From Thermococcus indicus (GTDB lineage Archaea > Methanobacteriota_B > Thermococci > Thermococcales > Thermococcaceae), in the NCBI RefSeq assembly GCF_006274605.1, contig NZ_CP040846.1, positions 558,001-622,000 of the forward strand: 64,000 bases of DNA, read 5' to 3'. Within the stretch, counting starts at the first letter, position 1; each line of letters opens with the position of its first letter. A model generated the notes under the pieces. That model saw only the letters and a list, made by a program, of their open reading frames with translations, ran no database searches and had not been told where the DNA came from. The position numbers were made by a program, and so were the translations under genes. This document shows, piece by piece, positions 42,988-52,559 of the stretch.

Positions 42988-43273
42988 TTCATCCAGAAAA
43001 AAGCCAGGGAGTTCAGGCACATCAAGTTCAGTAATATCATCACTATCATACTTAAACCCCACAAGTGTAGTGCTCCCAAAATTAGGGATTTGTCAAAATA
43101 CAAGAACTTGGCATTAACTAATGGAAGAACTGCCGTAATTAACGTGTTAAAAAAAGAATAAAGCACTTGCTGATTCTATTGATTTTATCGTACTTGAATA
43201 CAATGAAAAAGAAAATGCTTGGGTAATTTCAGGATATAACTACTCAGACCATCACAGCAAAAGTCTTATTTAA
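42988..43273 (+). pseudogene. Decayed gene remnant, AT-rich
   Basis: The 406 bases after idi2 hold no intact gene. A plus-strand frame from 42988 reads AREFRHIKFSNIITIILKPH and LSKYKNLALTNGRTAVINV, ending at TAA 43159 just after a run of seven A. Shifting by one base at that run continues as ALADSIDFIVLEYNEKENAW and ISGYNYSDHHSKSLI to a stop at 43271. It looks like the tail of a foreign gene with a homopolymer frameshift. Base composition is far more AT-rich than the flanks. No family is recognised. Confidence 0.45.
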
Positions 43274-43305
43274 ACCTATGCAAAAATCTATAGGCGGTGG
43301 TTGAC

Positions 43306-43665
43306 GTGTATCGAGGACAACACTCAGATTTTTTCAATTTTCTCTTTGATGCTTTTGTTGACTTATTTGTGATACTCATCCTTTCAGCAGGGACAGGGGC
43401 AATATTCTATGGGATTGCTTCCTATTTTGGAATGGTGGAACTTGGGAAAGCGCTTATGTTTTCAACTCTCGCTGTTGTTTCTGCATTGGTATTTGGCTCA
43501 GGAGCTTTGTTCCATATGAGCAGGCGTACAAATCGTGTCTTATTACTCCCCCTTCTAACCGTGGTTGTGTTACTCTTCTATTTCAATCAACACGCCCTTG
43601 CAAGCATCCTTTTGGGTGCCTTATTTGTTTCCTGTTTCCAAGTAAAACGATCGGGAAATTCTTAA
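43306..43665 (+). CDS. Hypothetical membrane protein, AT-rich island
   Basis: This 119-residue protein has about four hydrophobic helices (DLFVILILSAGTGAIFYGI, ALMFSTLAVVSALVFGSGAL, VLLLPLLTVVVLLFYF, LASILLGALFVSCF). A GGTGG at 43296-43300 suggests GTG 43306 as start; GTG 43297 is possible. TCTTATTTAAACC at 43264-43276 is a TATA region. Its codon use matches the decayed gene before it, suggesting joint arrival. Function unknown. Confidence 0.6.
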   Translation: MYRGQHSDFFNFLFDAFVDLFVILILSAGTGAIFYGIASYFGMVELGKALMFSTLAVVSALVFGSGALFHMSRRTNRVLLLPLLTVVVLLFYFNQHALASILLGALFVSCFQVKRSGNS

Positions 43666-43770
43666 AATTTACTTGAGATATCAGCTATAATAAGCGATAA
43701 CTATAGGGGGAAGCAGTATCACTTTTGTCCGGGCAACTTATCCTGGAGTAATTTAATCCGGGAATGCACA

Positions 43771-43851
43771 CCTTTTTAAACCCTGGGAACAACTAAGACC
43801 AACGCAGCCCCACGCCTCAGGAGAGGCCTGGGGGCGTAAGGAGGAATAGAC
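43771..43851 (+). promoter_or_regulatory. RNase J promoter and structured leader
   Basis: CTTTTTAAACC at 43770-43780 is a TATA box. The predicted leader of about 55 bases contains a hairpin at 43812-43837 (ACGCC..CAGG-AGAGG-CCTG..GGCGT, small bulges) that ends just before the AAGGAGG ribosome site at 43838-43844. Such a placement could limit translation or protect the 5' end of the message from the very enzyme it encodes. Confidence 0.5.
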
Positions 43852-45186
43852 ATGATAAAAATCCACACAGTTAGCGGTTACGAGGAAGTCGGCAAGAACA
43901 TGACCGCCGTCGGTTACTCCAACGGCGGTAGGGAAGAGGTCGTCATAATCGACATGGGCATAAGGCTCGACCGCGTTCTCATCCATGAGGACGTCAACAT
44001 CCAGCAGTTCCCCACGAAGGAACTCCAGAAGCTCGGTGCAATTCCTGACGATTCTTCAATCAGAAACAAGAAGGTTGTCGCCATAACCTTCACCCACGGG
44101 CACCTGGATCACATAGGCGCCATCGGCAAGCTCGCGCCCCACTATCCGGACGTCCCGATATACGGAACGCCGTACACGATAAAGCTCGCCAAGAGTGAGG
44201 TCAAGAGCGAGCAGTACTTCGAGGTCAAAAATCCGATGTACGAGACCGAATACGGCGAGATAGTCCAGGTCAGCGAGAACCTGGCGATAGAGTTCGTGCA
44301 GATAACCCATTCGATACCCCAGGCGGCTATGGTCGTCGTCCACACGCCTGAGGGCGCGGTCGTCCACACCGGCGACTTCAAGTTCGACAACAACAATCCC
44401 CTCGGCGAGAAGCCCGACTACAAACGCCTCAAGGAGCTCGGCAAGGAGGGCGTCAAGGTTCTCATCCCGGAATCCACGCGCGTCTCCGAGCCGACCAAAA
44501 CCCCGAGCGAGGCCGTTGCCCAGATGCTTCTGGAGGACTTCTTCCTTTACGAGGGCATGGAGGCGGATGGGCTGATAGCTACGACCTTCGCCAGCCACAT
44601 CCCCAGGCTCCAGGAGCTCATATGGATAGCCAACAAGATGGGCAGGCAGGCGGTTTTTGTCGGCCGCTCCCTGGCCAAATACACCGGCATCGCCAAGCAG
44701 CTCGGGCTGATAAGGATGAAGGGCGCCCGTGCCGTCAGGAGCCCCAACGCCGTAAGGAAGGTTCTCGCGGAGGTCTCGGGCGCGAGGGAGAACTACCTTC
44801 TCGTGGTCACCGGCCATCAGGGCGAGCCAGGGGCGGTCCTCACGAGGATGGCCAACGGCGAGCTCTATGACATCGGCAAGCGCGACACGGTTGTCTTCTC
44901 CGCCGGAACGATACCCAATCCCCTCAACAAGGCCCAGCGCTACGTCCTCGAGACGAAGCTCAAGATGAAGGGTGTGAGGATGATCAAGGACCTTCACGTT
45001 TCCGGCCACGCCAGCAGGGAGGACCACCGCTACCTCATCAGGATGCTGAACCCGGAGAACATCGTTCCAGCGCACGGTGAGTTCAGGATGCTCACGCACT
45101 ACGCGGAGCTGGCCGAGGAGGAGGGCTACCTGATAGGCAGGGACGTCTTCGTGTCGAGGAACGGTTACCTGGTCGAGATAAGGTAG
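43852..45186 (+). CDS. rnj: RNase J, archaeal 5'-3' exoribonuclease (beta-CASP)
   Basis: This 444-residue metallo-beta-lactamase/beta-CASP ribonuclease degrades RNA from the 5' end. Zinc ligands are seen in FTHGHLDHIGAIGKLA (HxHxDH), later histidines in QITHSIPQAA, and D in HTGDFKFDNNN. The beta-CASP motifs follow, ending with HVSGHASREDHRYLIRML and IVPAHGEFRML. It lacks the N-terminal KH domains of aCPSF1. From memory, T. kodakarensis has RNase J at this location next to GGPP synthase. Confidence 0.95.
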   Translation: MIKIHTVSGYEEVGKNMTAVGYSNGGREEVVIIDMGIRLDRVLIHEDVNIQQFPTKELQKLGAIPDDSSIRNKKVVAITFTHGHLDHIGAIGKLAPHYPDVPIYGTPYTIKLAKSEVKSEQYFEVKNPMYETEYGEIVQVSENLAIEFVQITHSIPQAAMVVVHTPEGAVVHTGDFKFDNNNPLGEKPDYKRLKELGKEGVKVLIPESTRVSEPTKTPSEAVAQMLLEDFFLYEGMEADGLIATTFASHIPRLQELIWIANKMGRQAVFVGRSLAKYTGIAKQLGLIRMKGARAVRSPNAVRKVLAEVSGARENYLLVVTGHQGEPGAVLTRMANGELYDIGKRDTVVFSAGTIPNPLNKAQRYVLETKLKMKGVRMIKDLHVSGHASREDHRYLIRMLNPENIVPAHGEFRMLTHYAELAEEEGYLIGRDVFVSRNGYLVEIR

Positions 45187-45253
45187 GGCAAAACTGATAA
45201 AGAGTTGCCCTCTTTTTCCTTTAGATTGCTTTCATCACTCACGGGGTGATATA

Positions 45254-46285
45254 ATGGGGAAGTACGATGAGCTGTTCGCAAGGGTTAAGACCATGGCAAA
45301 GGACGTTGATAGGGCAATATTCGAACTCATCCCTGAGAAGGAGCCGAGGGCTCTCTACGAGGCCTCCAGGCATTATCCGCTCGCCGGTGGAAAGCGCGTC
45401 AGACCCTTCGTGGTTCTCCGCGCGGCCGAGGCCGTCGGCGGCGACCCGGAGAAGGCACTCTATCCTGCCGCTTCCGTCGAGTTCATCCACAACTACTCGC
45501 TGGTTCACGACGACATAATGGACATGGACGAGCTGAGGCGCGGAAGGCCCACCGTCCACAAGATCTGGGGCGTCAACATGGCCATCCTCGCCGGCGACCT
45601 GCTCTTCAGCAAGGCCTTTGAGGCTATAGCCAGGGCCGATGTGAGCCCGGAGAAGAAGGCTAAAATCCTCGACGTCTTGGTCAGGACATCCAACATGCTC
45701 TGCGAGGGGCAGGCCCTTGACATCGAGTTCGAGACGAGGGAGGAGGTCACCGTTGATGAATATCTCAGGATGATAAGCGGCAAGACCGGGGCGCTCTTCG
45801 AGGGCTCGGCGGAGATAGGCGCGATAGTCGGAACGGACAACGGGGAGTACATCAAAGCGCTCGCCAAGTGGGGAATGAACGTTGGAATAGCCTTCCAGAT
45901 ATGGGACGACGTGCTCGACTTGATAGCCGACGAGGAGAAGCTCGGAAAGCCCGTCGGCAGCGACATAAGGAAGGGCAAGAAAACGTTGATAGTGGGCCAC
46001 TTTTTCCAGAACGCGAGCGAGGAGGACAAAGCCGAGTTCCTGAAGGTTTTCGGCAAGTACGCGGGCGATGCAAAGGGCGACGCTCTGATACACGACGAGA
46101 AGGTCAAGGAGGAAGTTGAGAGGGCCATCGAACTCCTCAGGAAGTACGGCAGCATAGACTACGCCGCTGAATACGCTAAGAACCTCGTCAGGGAGGCCAA
46201 CGAGGCCCTGAAGGTTCTCCCGGAGAGCGAGGCGAGGAAAGATCTGGAGTTGCTCGCCGAGTTCCTCGTGGAGAGGGAGTTCTGA
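45254..46285 (+). CDS. idsA: Geranylgeranyl/farnesyl diphosphate synthase
   Basis: This 343-residue trans-prenyltransferase elongates isoprenoid chains for archaeal lipids. The first aspartate-rich motif is in VHDDIMDMDELRRGRPTVHK and the second in FQIWDDVLDLIADEEKLGKP. GGKRVRPFVVLRAAEAVGG binds the diphosphate. Chain length is set by residues before the first motif (SVEFIHNYSLVHDD), which suit C15-C20 products. Ribosome site GGGGTGAT precedes ATG 45254. Confidence 0.95.
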   Translation: MGKYDELFARVKTMAKDVDRAIFELIPEKEPRALYEASRHYPLAGGKRVRPFVVLRAAEAVGGDPEKALYPAASVEFIHNYSLVHDDIMDMDELRRGRPTVHKIWGVNMAILAGDLLFSKAFEAIARADVSPEKKAKILDVLVRTSNMLCEGQALDIEFETREEVTVDEYLRMISGKTGALFEGSAEIGAIVGTDNGEYIKALAKWGMNVGIAFQIWDDVLDLIADEEKLGKPVGSDIRKGKKTLIVGHFFQNASEEDKAEFLKVFGKYAGDAKGDALIHDEKVKEEVERAIELLRKYGSIDYAAEYAKNLVREANEALKVLPESEARKDLELLAEFLVEREF

Positions 46286-46377
46286 TTTCGGCCCCCTTTC
46301 CTTTGATTCTCTAACCATAGGGTTCTCATGCAAAATCTTATAACATCGCTCCCCCTAATAGTTCCCTGGTGGAAAAC

Positions 46378-47901
46378 ATGGCGTATTCCAAGTGGGGAGT
46401 TCTCATCATAATGAGCGCGGCGCTCTTCATAATGTTCATCGACACCACGATGATGAACGTTTCAATAAGCGCCCTCGTAAGGGATCTTGACACAACCGTG
46501 GCCGGTGTTCAGGGCGCGATAACGCTCTACGCTCTCGTGATGGCGGCATTCATGATAACCGGCGCGAAACTCGTGGACATCTGGGGAACGAAGAAGGTCT
46601 TCTTCAGGGGGCTTGTGATATACACCGTTGGAACGTTGATGGCCGCCTTTGCCCCGAACCTCCCGGTTCTCCTCCTCGGCTGGTCGATTCTTGAGGGAAT
46701 TGGAGCTTCAATGATGATGCCTGCAACCGTCACCTACATCACCAAGGCATACACCGGCAAGGACAGGGCCTTCGCCTTCGGTGTCTGGGGCGGCGTTGGA
46801 GGAGCTGCTGCAGCCTTCGGCCCCATAATCGGCGGTTTCTTCACGACCTACATAACCTGGCGTCTCGGTTTCTTTATGGAGGCGATAATAGCGGCCGGCA
46901 TATTCTACGGCATGAAACTGCTCCACGATTACAGGCCTGAAAAGAAAGTCGAGCTAGACACCATCGGCGCGGCGCTCGTCGGCGTTGGTCTCTTTTTGCT
47001 CACACTTTCCGTCCTCATTATGGACCCACTCAGCAACCCGCCGGTTCTGCTCCTCATGGCGGCCGGCCTGATAGTCCTGGTCGTCTTCTGGAAGTACGAG
47101 GAGAGAAGGAAGGAGAGGGGCGAGGACGTGCTCATCGATGTCGACATCTTCAAGTCGAGGGTCTTCACCGTGGCCAACCTCGTCAGCATATTCTTCCAGC
47201 TGACGCTTGCGGGTCTAATATTCACCATTCCCGTCTTCGTCCAGCAGTACCTCCACTACAACGCCATCCAGACCGGCTTCGTAATAGTGCCCCTCTCGAT
47301 AATGATGTTCATCTTCTCGATGAGCGGGCAGAAGTTCGCGAAGTACCTAACACCGAAGCAGATAATCCAGCTCGGCATAGCCCTTACCTTCGTCGGCCTC
47401 TACTTCCTCCTCCGCGTCCTGAAGCCTGAAGTTACTGGCTCGGACTTCGCCCTCGGTTTGGCCCTCTACGGCACCGGCTTTGGGCTGATATTCTCCCAGA
47501 TAACCAACCTCGCCATGATGGGTGCAAAGCCGGAACAGCAGGCCGATGCGTCGGGAATATTCAACGCCCAGAAGCAGTTCGGCCTGTCGCTCGGAACGGC
47601 ATTCATCGGTGCACTCCTCGTCCTCGGCGTCGTACACAGCATAACCCGGCAGATTTACGAGTCGGGCCTCTTCGAGGGGAGCAAGGAGCAGATAAAGGAG
47701 GCGGTGATTCAGTGGATAATCAAGATGCAGCAGGGGGAGCTCAACATCCCGCCCGAGTACCACGACGCGGTAATCAAAATGGTGAATGCATCTTTCATAG
47801 ACACGATGAAGCTCGCGGTTATCTTCATGATGGGCGTTCTCGTCATCAGCGCGCTGCTATCCTTCTTCCTGCCGAGGGGGGAGAAGGCGGGGGAAAGTTA
47901 G
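46378..47901 (+). CDS. MFS transporter, DHA2 (EmrB/QacA-like) family
   Basis: This 507-residue major facilitator has 14 predicted membrane segments. It starts with ALFIMFIDTTMMNVSISALV (the D in TM1 typical of drug:proton antiporters) and has the loop motif GAKLVDIWGTKKVFFRG and motif C-like GGVGGAAAAFGPIIGGFF. It likely exports small hydrophobic or cationic compounds; the real substrate is unknown. GGTGG supports ATG 46378. It converges on the next gene with a 4-base overlap. Confidence 0.88.
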   Translation: MAYSKWGVLIIMSAALFIMFIDTTMMNVSISALVRDLDTTVAGVQGAITLYALVMAAFMITGAKLVDIWGTKKVFFRGLVIYTVGTLMAAFAPNLPVLLLGWSILEGIGASMMMPATVTYITKAYTGKDRAFAFGVWGGVGGAAAAFGPIIGGFFTTYITWRLGFFMEAIIAAGIFYGMKLLHDYRPEKKVELDTIGAALVGVGLFLLTLSVLIMDPLSNPPVLLLMAAGLIVLVVFWKYEERRKERGEDVLIDVDIFKSRVFTVANLVSIFFQLTLAGLIFTIPVFVQQYLHYNAIQTGFVIVPLSIMMFIFSMSGQKFAKYLTPKQIIQLGIALTFVGLYFLLRVLKPEVTGSDFALGLALYGTGFGLIFSQITNLAMMGAKPEQQADASGIFNAQKQFGLSLGTAFIGALLVLGVVHSITRQIYESGLFEGSKEQIKEAVIQWIIKMQQGELNIPPEYHDAVIKMVNASFIDTMKLAVIFMMGVLVISALLSFFLPRGEKAGES

Positions 47902-48263
47902 CGATTGCCAGCTAAGACCCAGCCGACGGGCGGATGCTCCGCGCCTCTCTTCCACTTTTCATAACCCTCATCCCACCGCTCCAGAAGTTCGGCGCGCTTT
48001 TTCTCATCCTCTATCTTTTCCACGTATTCCCGCGGGATGTAGGCTAAGTAGTGCGGCAGGCCCGGCTCGAAGGTTCCGCTTTCGATTACCCTCCCTCCGG
48101 CCTTTTCGACGAGTTCAACCAGCTTTTCCAGCGTTGGATAATGTAAATCGTCCTTTTCACCGAGCAGAGCCTCGAATATCTCTTCCCTCAGGTTGTACAG
48201 CTCAAGGTGCGCCCTCTGCCTCTCGTTGTTTGCTATAAGAAGTTTTTTAACGTTAAAGTTCAA
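47898..48263 (-). CDS. Hypothetical protein, 121 residues
   Basis: I do not recognise a family. It is helical and charged, with RQRAHLELYNLREEIFEALL at the start and ERWDEGYEKWKRGAEHPPVG near the end. The frame opens with TTG at 48263 in an AT-rich region without a clear ribosome site, so the start is unsure. It lies between the transporter and the PLD-like gene. Confidence 0.6.
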   Translation of the reverse strand: MNFNVKKLLIANNERQRAHLELYNLREEIFEALLGEKDDLHYPTLEKLVELVEKAGGRVIESGTFEPGLPHYLAYIPREYVEKIEDEKKRAELLERWDEGYEKWKRGAEHPPVGWVLAGNR

Positions 48264-48313
48264 AATTTAACATCTAAAAAGAGTGTTGAATATAAAAACT
48301 GAAGGTGATGTTA

Positions 48314-49339
48314 ATGGTTAGGGGGAATGTATTCACTATAAGTCCTCCTCTCGGAACTGAATTTTTTGATATGCTACAGGAGCAGATTACGAATGCAAAG
48401 AAACGGATATTTCTAGGAAGCGCTTTTTTAGATAGCAACATAGTGAGTAAGTTGAAAAATTTAAAATCTCCAGATGTTCCAATGTATGTGCTTCTTAGAG
48501 ATAATAACAGGCCTAATAGAAGATTATATATCCCCGCTGATGATCCAAATAATGAGTTCTATGCAATAGCAGTACCCGCGCGTATGTATCATGGAAAACT
48601 CTACGTCATTGATAATATCTTTGTAGTAGGCTCTCACAATTTACTCACGTATTCTGTGACCCAAAATGAGGGAGAATTCAGCCTGATGTTACGTGGGGAT
48701 TATGAAACAGTAACAACTTTGTTGTTTAATAGCTTATATTCTATTTTTGTAAAAAATAGTAGGACATCTCTAAACTTTATTGACGATAAATTAGGTGCAT
48801 TATACTATTGGGGAGAGTGTCCTTTCTGTGGAACTGAAATTCTTTCTGATCCGTTTTCTATTATAAAGTGTCCTGACATAATGTATGGTGGGTATGTAGA
48901 TGAGCAAGAATGTGGAGATTACCATGCATGTAAATACTGCCCTTACAATGCAGGTGCCCCAAAGGAGCCCTATCCTCGTCACGAGATTTATCTTTGTATC
49001 GATGGGTGTGGATTTGGAGTTGATTTTACATCAAAAGAACTTGTTTTTCACCATAACATTAATGACAAAAATCTTGAAAAGACTATTTGGAAATTTATTG
49101 AATTGTTCAATGGGTTGTCTACAATTAAAAATGAAAAGATAATTGCAAAAATGTTTAGAGACCTCGGATTTTTTGGAAAGATACATACTCTTGATTCTGT
49201 TAGAGACGTTGATATTTTCTCTGAGCACTTTGTTAGTGTTACATATTTTAAGAATAGATTGTCGGACTTCCTTAGAGCATTTGTTGAATTCATTGAAGAA
49301 GATATTGAAAAAACACTAGATATAAATAAGGGGGAATAA
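48314..49339 (+). CDS. PLD-like nuclease domain protein with zinc-binding segment
   Basis: This 341-residue protein has one phospholipase D-type half-site, H93-x-K95-x4-D100-x5-G106-S107-x-N109 (YHGKLYVIDNIFVVGSHN), preceded by LLRDNNRPNRRLY. One such site means activity needs a dimer, as in Nuc or BfiI. After it comes a cysteine/histidine-rich part (C169, C172, C186, C200, H204, C206, C209, C228, C232) able to bind two zinc ions. A helical tail closes the protein. Coding is strongly AT-rich against its neighbours, a sign of transfer. GGTGAT at 48304-48309 sets ATG 48314. Possibly a defence nuclease. Confidence 0.7.
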   Translation: MVRGNVFTISPPLGTEFFDMLQEQITNAKKRIFLGSAFLDSNIVSKLKNLKSPDVPMYVLLRDNNRPNRRLYIPADDPNNEFYAIAVPARMYHGKLYVIDNIFVVGSHNLLTYSVTQNEGEFSLMLRGDYETVTTLLFNSLYSIFVKNSRTSLNFIDDKLGALYYWGECPFCGTEILSDPFSIIKCPDIMYGGYVDEQECGDYHACKYCPYNAGAPKEPYPRHEIYLCIDGCGFGVDFTSKELVFHHNINDKNLEKTIWKFIELFNGLSTIKNEKIIAKMFRDLGFFGKIHTLDSVRDVDIFSEHFVSVTYFKNRLSDFLRAFVEFIEEDIEKTLDINKGE

Positions 49340-49361
49340 TTACAAAATCCTTAACAAAAAC

Positions 49362-52265
49362 TTACTCCACAAACACCGCAGGCTTCAGCGGCATCGCGGC
49401 CTTCTTCTTTCCTCCCCTGTCTTCCTCCGGATTGATGATTATCTCAACTCCAAGCTCCTTCTCCATGAAGTCCTTGGCTTCCCTCAGGGCCTTCTCCTCG
49501 TTGATGCGCTTCACGTCGAAGGCTCTCTCCTTTATGAGCCTCTGTATCAGCTTGCTGACCTCCTTGCCGTGTTTCCTCATCTCTGGGTCCTTCATCAGCT
49601 CCGCCATAGCCCCCTTGAAGTCCCTCTTCTCGGCGACGACTTCCACAACGCGCCACTTCCACTCTGGAGCCGTGTAGATGTAGGCCCTCTTGGCGTCCTC
49701 TATCTTGGCAACTCTGATGATCTCCTTGATGTCTTCGATGAGGTTCTTGACGAACTCCTCCTCGGCCTCGACCGTCTCGTTCCACCACTCCGGAACCGGC
49801 TCGGGCCACTTCGCCAGGCTGACGAAGCCCTCTCCACCGAGTTTCTCCCAGAGCTCCTCGCTGATGTGCGGCGTGAACGGCGCCATCAGCCTGACCCAGA
49901 CCTCTGCGAGCTTTCTCAGGACGAAGCGCTTCGCCTCGTCGTCCCTGCCTTCGGTTCTCCTCATGTACCAGCGCAGGTCGTTGAGGATGCTGTAAAACGC
50001 CCACTGCACGGCAGTCCTCGTCCTGAACTCTTCGAGGGCCTTGGTAGCTCCCTCGATGGTCCTGTTCAGCCTGTGGAGCATCCACCTGTCGATGTCCTTG
50101 AGCTCGACGCCCTCTTTAGCCTCATAGTTCGAGAACTCGCTCACCAGCTCGTAGAAGCGCTCGACCTGCCTGCGGAGCTTTCCGACCTCCTTCCTGCGCC
50201 AGTCGAAGTCGCTGTCGTGCTCGGCCAGTCCCATGATGTAGAGCCTCACCACATCGGCACCGTTCTCCTCGATTGCGTCTATGAAGTTCAGCACGTTGCC
50301 CTTGCTCTTGCTCATCTTGGTGCCCTCGAGAGTTCCGAAGCCGTTGACGGCTATGCCCCTCGGCCAGTGCTCCTTCCTGAATATCGCCGTGTGGTTGAAG
50401 ATGAAGAACGTCAGGTGGTTCGGGATGAGGTCTTTCGCCGAGCAGCGCCAGTCGAGCGGGTACCAGTACTCGAACTCCTCCTTCATCTCGCGGATCGTCT
50501 CCGCTGGGATTCCGGTCTTCTCGGCCAGCTCCCTCTCCTTCTCCTCGCTGAAGTCTTCCAGGAACAGGTAGTCGAAGAACTCCCTGTCGAGCTTCTCGGG
50601 GTCGAGTTTGCCCTCCTCCCTCAGCCTGTTCATGTGCCTGCTTATCGTGTAGTAGGCCATGTAAATGGTTGAGTCGCTCAGGCTCTCGATGACCCAGTCG
50701 GGGTCCCACGGGAGCGGCGTTCCAAGGCCGACCTTCCTCGCGCAGGCCTTCTTGTCGAGCCAGTCAACTATGGCCTCGAACTGTGTGCGCCTGCTCTCCG
50801 GATAGATGGTCATGTTCGCGAGGGCCTCGCGGGCCTTCTCCTTCCACTCGGGGTTTCCGTAGTCTATGAACCACTGGTCGTGGATTATCTTGATGACCGC
50901 CTGGTTGCCGAAGCGCGAGATGACCGGCTTCTCGGCGAACTCGTACATTATCTCCGCGGTTCCCTTCTCCTGGAGCTCCTTGGCTATGAGGTCTTTGGCC
51001 TCCTGGACGGACTTGCCGGCGTAGGGCTCTATCTTGAAGACTCCCTTGTGGTACTCGGCCTTGTAGATGTTCTTGGTGGCCTCTTCGAGCTTCTCAACGT
51101 CCTTCTGGCTCTTCACGCCGAGCTTCTCGGCTTCTTCAACCGCCGGGAAGTCGCCGTAGCCCTCGAGTTTGATCAGCGAGATGTAGCTTATTTCCTCCAC
51201 GATTCTCGGGTCGACCTCGTACTTCAGCAGGATTTCTGTTTCCTTCTTGAGGTCTTCCAAGGCCACGTGGTCGAAGGGAGCATGAGCAGGAACGCTCATG
51301 ACCACTCCGGTCGCGTTGTCCGGGTCAACGAACTCTGCCGGCAGGATGATGACCTCGTCGCCGGTGACCGGGTTCTTCACGTACTTGCCTATCAGCCTCT
51401 CGCCCTTGAATTCCTCCAGAACTTCAATTTCTCTGTCCTGGAAGGAGAGCTTGTAGGCAGCTTCCTTGCTGATTATCCATGTCTCCACCTTCTCGCCGCG
51501 CTTGACCTTCACCTTGACGTAGGTCGCCTCGGGGTTCAGCCACATGTTGGTAACGCCGTAAACGGTCTCGGGCCTCAGCGTCGCGGCCGGCATGTAGATT
51601 TCCTCGCCGTCCTCCTCCAGGACGAACTTGATGATGACGTAGTCCAGTATCTGGACGTCTTCGCCCTCCATTATGTCGTGGTCCCCGAGGGCGGTTCCAA
51701 CGACAGGGTCCCACCTCACGCGGTGCGCTCCCTTAACTACAAGGCCTTTATCCTTGAGCGTCCAGAACTGCCACTCTATGAACTTGCTGAAGGGCGGGAA
51801 GAGGCTCGTCGTGTGGAACTCGCGCGTCCAGTCGACGGAGAAGCCGGCCCTGATGAAGGTCTCCCTGGCGGCCTTCATGAAGTAGTTGACTATCTCCCTG
51901 GGGTCTTCAAACTTCCAGAGTACCTCCTCCGGAACCTTGTAGACGTCGCGGTAGATGTGTATCGTCTTGGGGTCGCGGTTCTTTATCCTCTCGGCGATTC
52001 CGACTATCGGCGCACCGGTGATGTGCCACGCCATCGGGAACAGCACGTTGTAGCCCTGCATGCGCTTGAAGCGCGCTATGACGTCGGGAATCGTGTAGGT
52101 CCTCGCGTGGCCGACGTGGAGGTGTCCCGAGAGGTACGGGAAGGCAACCGTGATGTAGAACTTCTTCTCCTTTGGTTTCTCATTCGCCTTCGGTTCGAAG
52201 GCCTTCTCTTCCAGCCAGCGCTTCTGCCACTTCTCCTCAATGGCCTTGAAGTTAAGCTCAGCCAT
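49362..52265 (-). CDS. leuS: Leucyl-tRNA synthetase, archaeal type
   Basis: This 967-residue class Ia synthetase charges tRNA-Leu, of which three genes are in this window. The HIGH-type motif is [20 protein letters not shown]; the KMSKS motif is present as [14 protein letters not shown]. The editing domain (CP1) lies around residues 200-430 with [12 protein letters not shown]. The archaeal C-terminal extension is kept. GGAGGT six bases upstream favours ATG 52265 over ATG 52271. Confidence 0.97.
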   Translation of the reverse strand: MAELNFKAIEEKWQKRWLEEKAFEPKANEKPKEKKFYITVAFPYLSGHLHVGHARTYTIPDVIARFKRMQGYNVLFPMAWHITGAPIVGIAERIKNRDPKTIHIYRDVYKVPEEVLWKFEDPREIVNYFMKAARETFIRAGFSVDWTREFHTTSLFPPFSKFIEWQFWTLKDKGLVVKGAHRVRWDPVVGTALGDHDIMEGEDVQILDYVIIKFVLEEDGEEIYMPAATLRPETVYGVTNMWLNPEATYVKVKVKRGEKVETWIISKEAAYKLSFQDREIEVLEEFKGERLIGKYVKNPVTGDEVIILPAEFVDPDNATGVVMSVPAHAPFDHVALEDLKKETEILLKYEVDPRIVEEISYISLIKLEGYGDFPAVEEAEKLGVKSQKDVEKLEEATKNIYKAEYHKGVFKIEPYAGKSVQEAKDLIAKELQEKGTAEIMYEFAEKPVISRFGNQAVIKIIHDQWFIDYGNPEWKEKAREALANMTIYPESRRTQFEAIVDWLDKKACARKVGLGTPLPWDPDWVIESLSDSTIYMAYYTISRHMNRLREEGKLDPEKLDREFFDYLFLEDFSEEKERELAEKTGIPAETIREMKEEFEYWYPLDWRCSAKDLIPNHLTFFIFNHTAIFRKEHWPRGIAVNGFGTLEGTKMSKSKGNVLNFIDAIEENGADVVRLYIMGLAEHDSDFDWRRKEVGKLRRQVERFYELVSEFSNYEAKEGVELKDIDRWMLHRLNRTIEGATKALEEFRTRTAVQWAFYSILNDLRWYMRRTEGRDDEAKRFVLRKLAEVWVRLMAPFTPHISEELWEKLGGEGFVSLAKWPEPVPEWWNETVEAEEEFVKNLIEDIKEIIRVAKIEDAKRAYIYTAPEWKWRVVEVVAEKRDFKGAMAELMKDPEMRKHGKEVSKLIQRLIKERAFDVKRINEEKALREAKDFMEKELGVEIIINPEEDRGGKKKAAMPLKPAVFVE

Positions 52266-52421
52266 AGCCATACCTCCTCAGAATTTTTTCAAAAGAGCGT
52301 GAGCGATACTCCAGAATAGGGGTGTTATCTGGGAAATCAGGCGCGGTTGCGATTCCAGCGATGGAGAAGACACTCCCCCCTCATCGGCATCGGAGCGAGT
52401 AGGGTTCCTAATATTTAAACC
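52266..52421 (-). promoter_or_regulatory. leuS promoter and long leader
   Basis: AGGTTTAAATATT on the minus strand (rc near 52409-52421) is a good TATA box. Transcription would start near 52385-52390, leaving a leader of about 120 bases, long for Thermococcales. It holds G- and C-rich segments (for example near 52335-52380) that could pair. No known RNA element was recognised. Confidence 0.45.
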
Positions 52422-52477
52422 TTTTGCTAAAACCTGTTTTGGGTGAGGGGCCTCCTGTATTTTATACTCCCTCGCAA

Positions 52478-52492
52478 GAATAAATTATTTAA
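52478..52492 (+). promoter_or_regulatory. TATA element for the NYN nuclease gene
   Basis: AATAAATTATTTAAG sits about 70 bases before ATG 52560. The leader would be about 45 bases and ends in GGGTGG, the ribosome site. Confidence 0.45.
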
Positions 52493-52559
52493 GTGAGTGT
52501 TAGAAAGTCCTGTTGACATTAATCGTTGCCTATTGAGCATTCCCATTTGGGTGGTTTCC

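Noticed and set aside
42960-43166. A 68-residue hydrophobic frame on the minus strand in the AT-rich scar
   Set aside because: It has no ribosome site, and the plus strand of the same bases gives a better coding trace (two joined frames). AT-rich DNA readily gives hydrophobic frames by chance.
43700-43730. A Thermococcales glycolytic motif (TATCAC-n5-GTGATA) at the TATCAC near 43717
   Set aside because: Only the first half is present; no GTGATA follows at the needed distance.
52266-52421. A C/D box guide RNA in the leuS leader
   Set aside because: A CCGATGAG and a CTGA are present, but the first does not match the C box (RUGAUGA) and the internal C'/D' boxes are not convincing.
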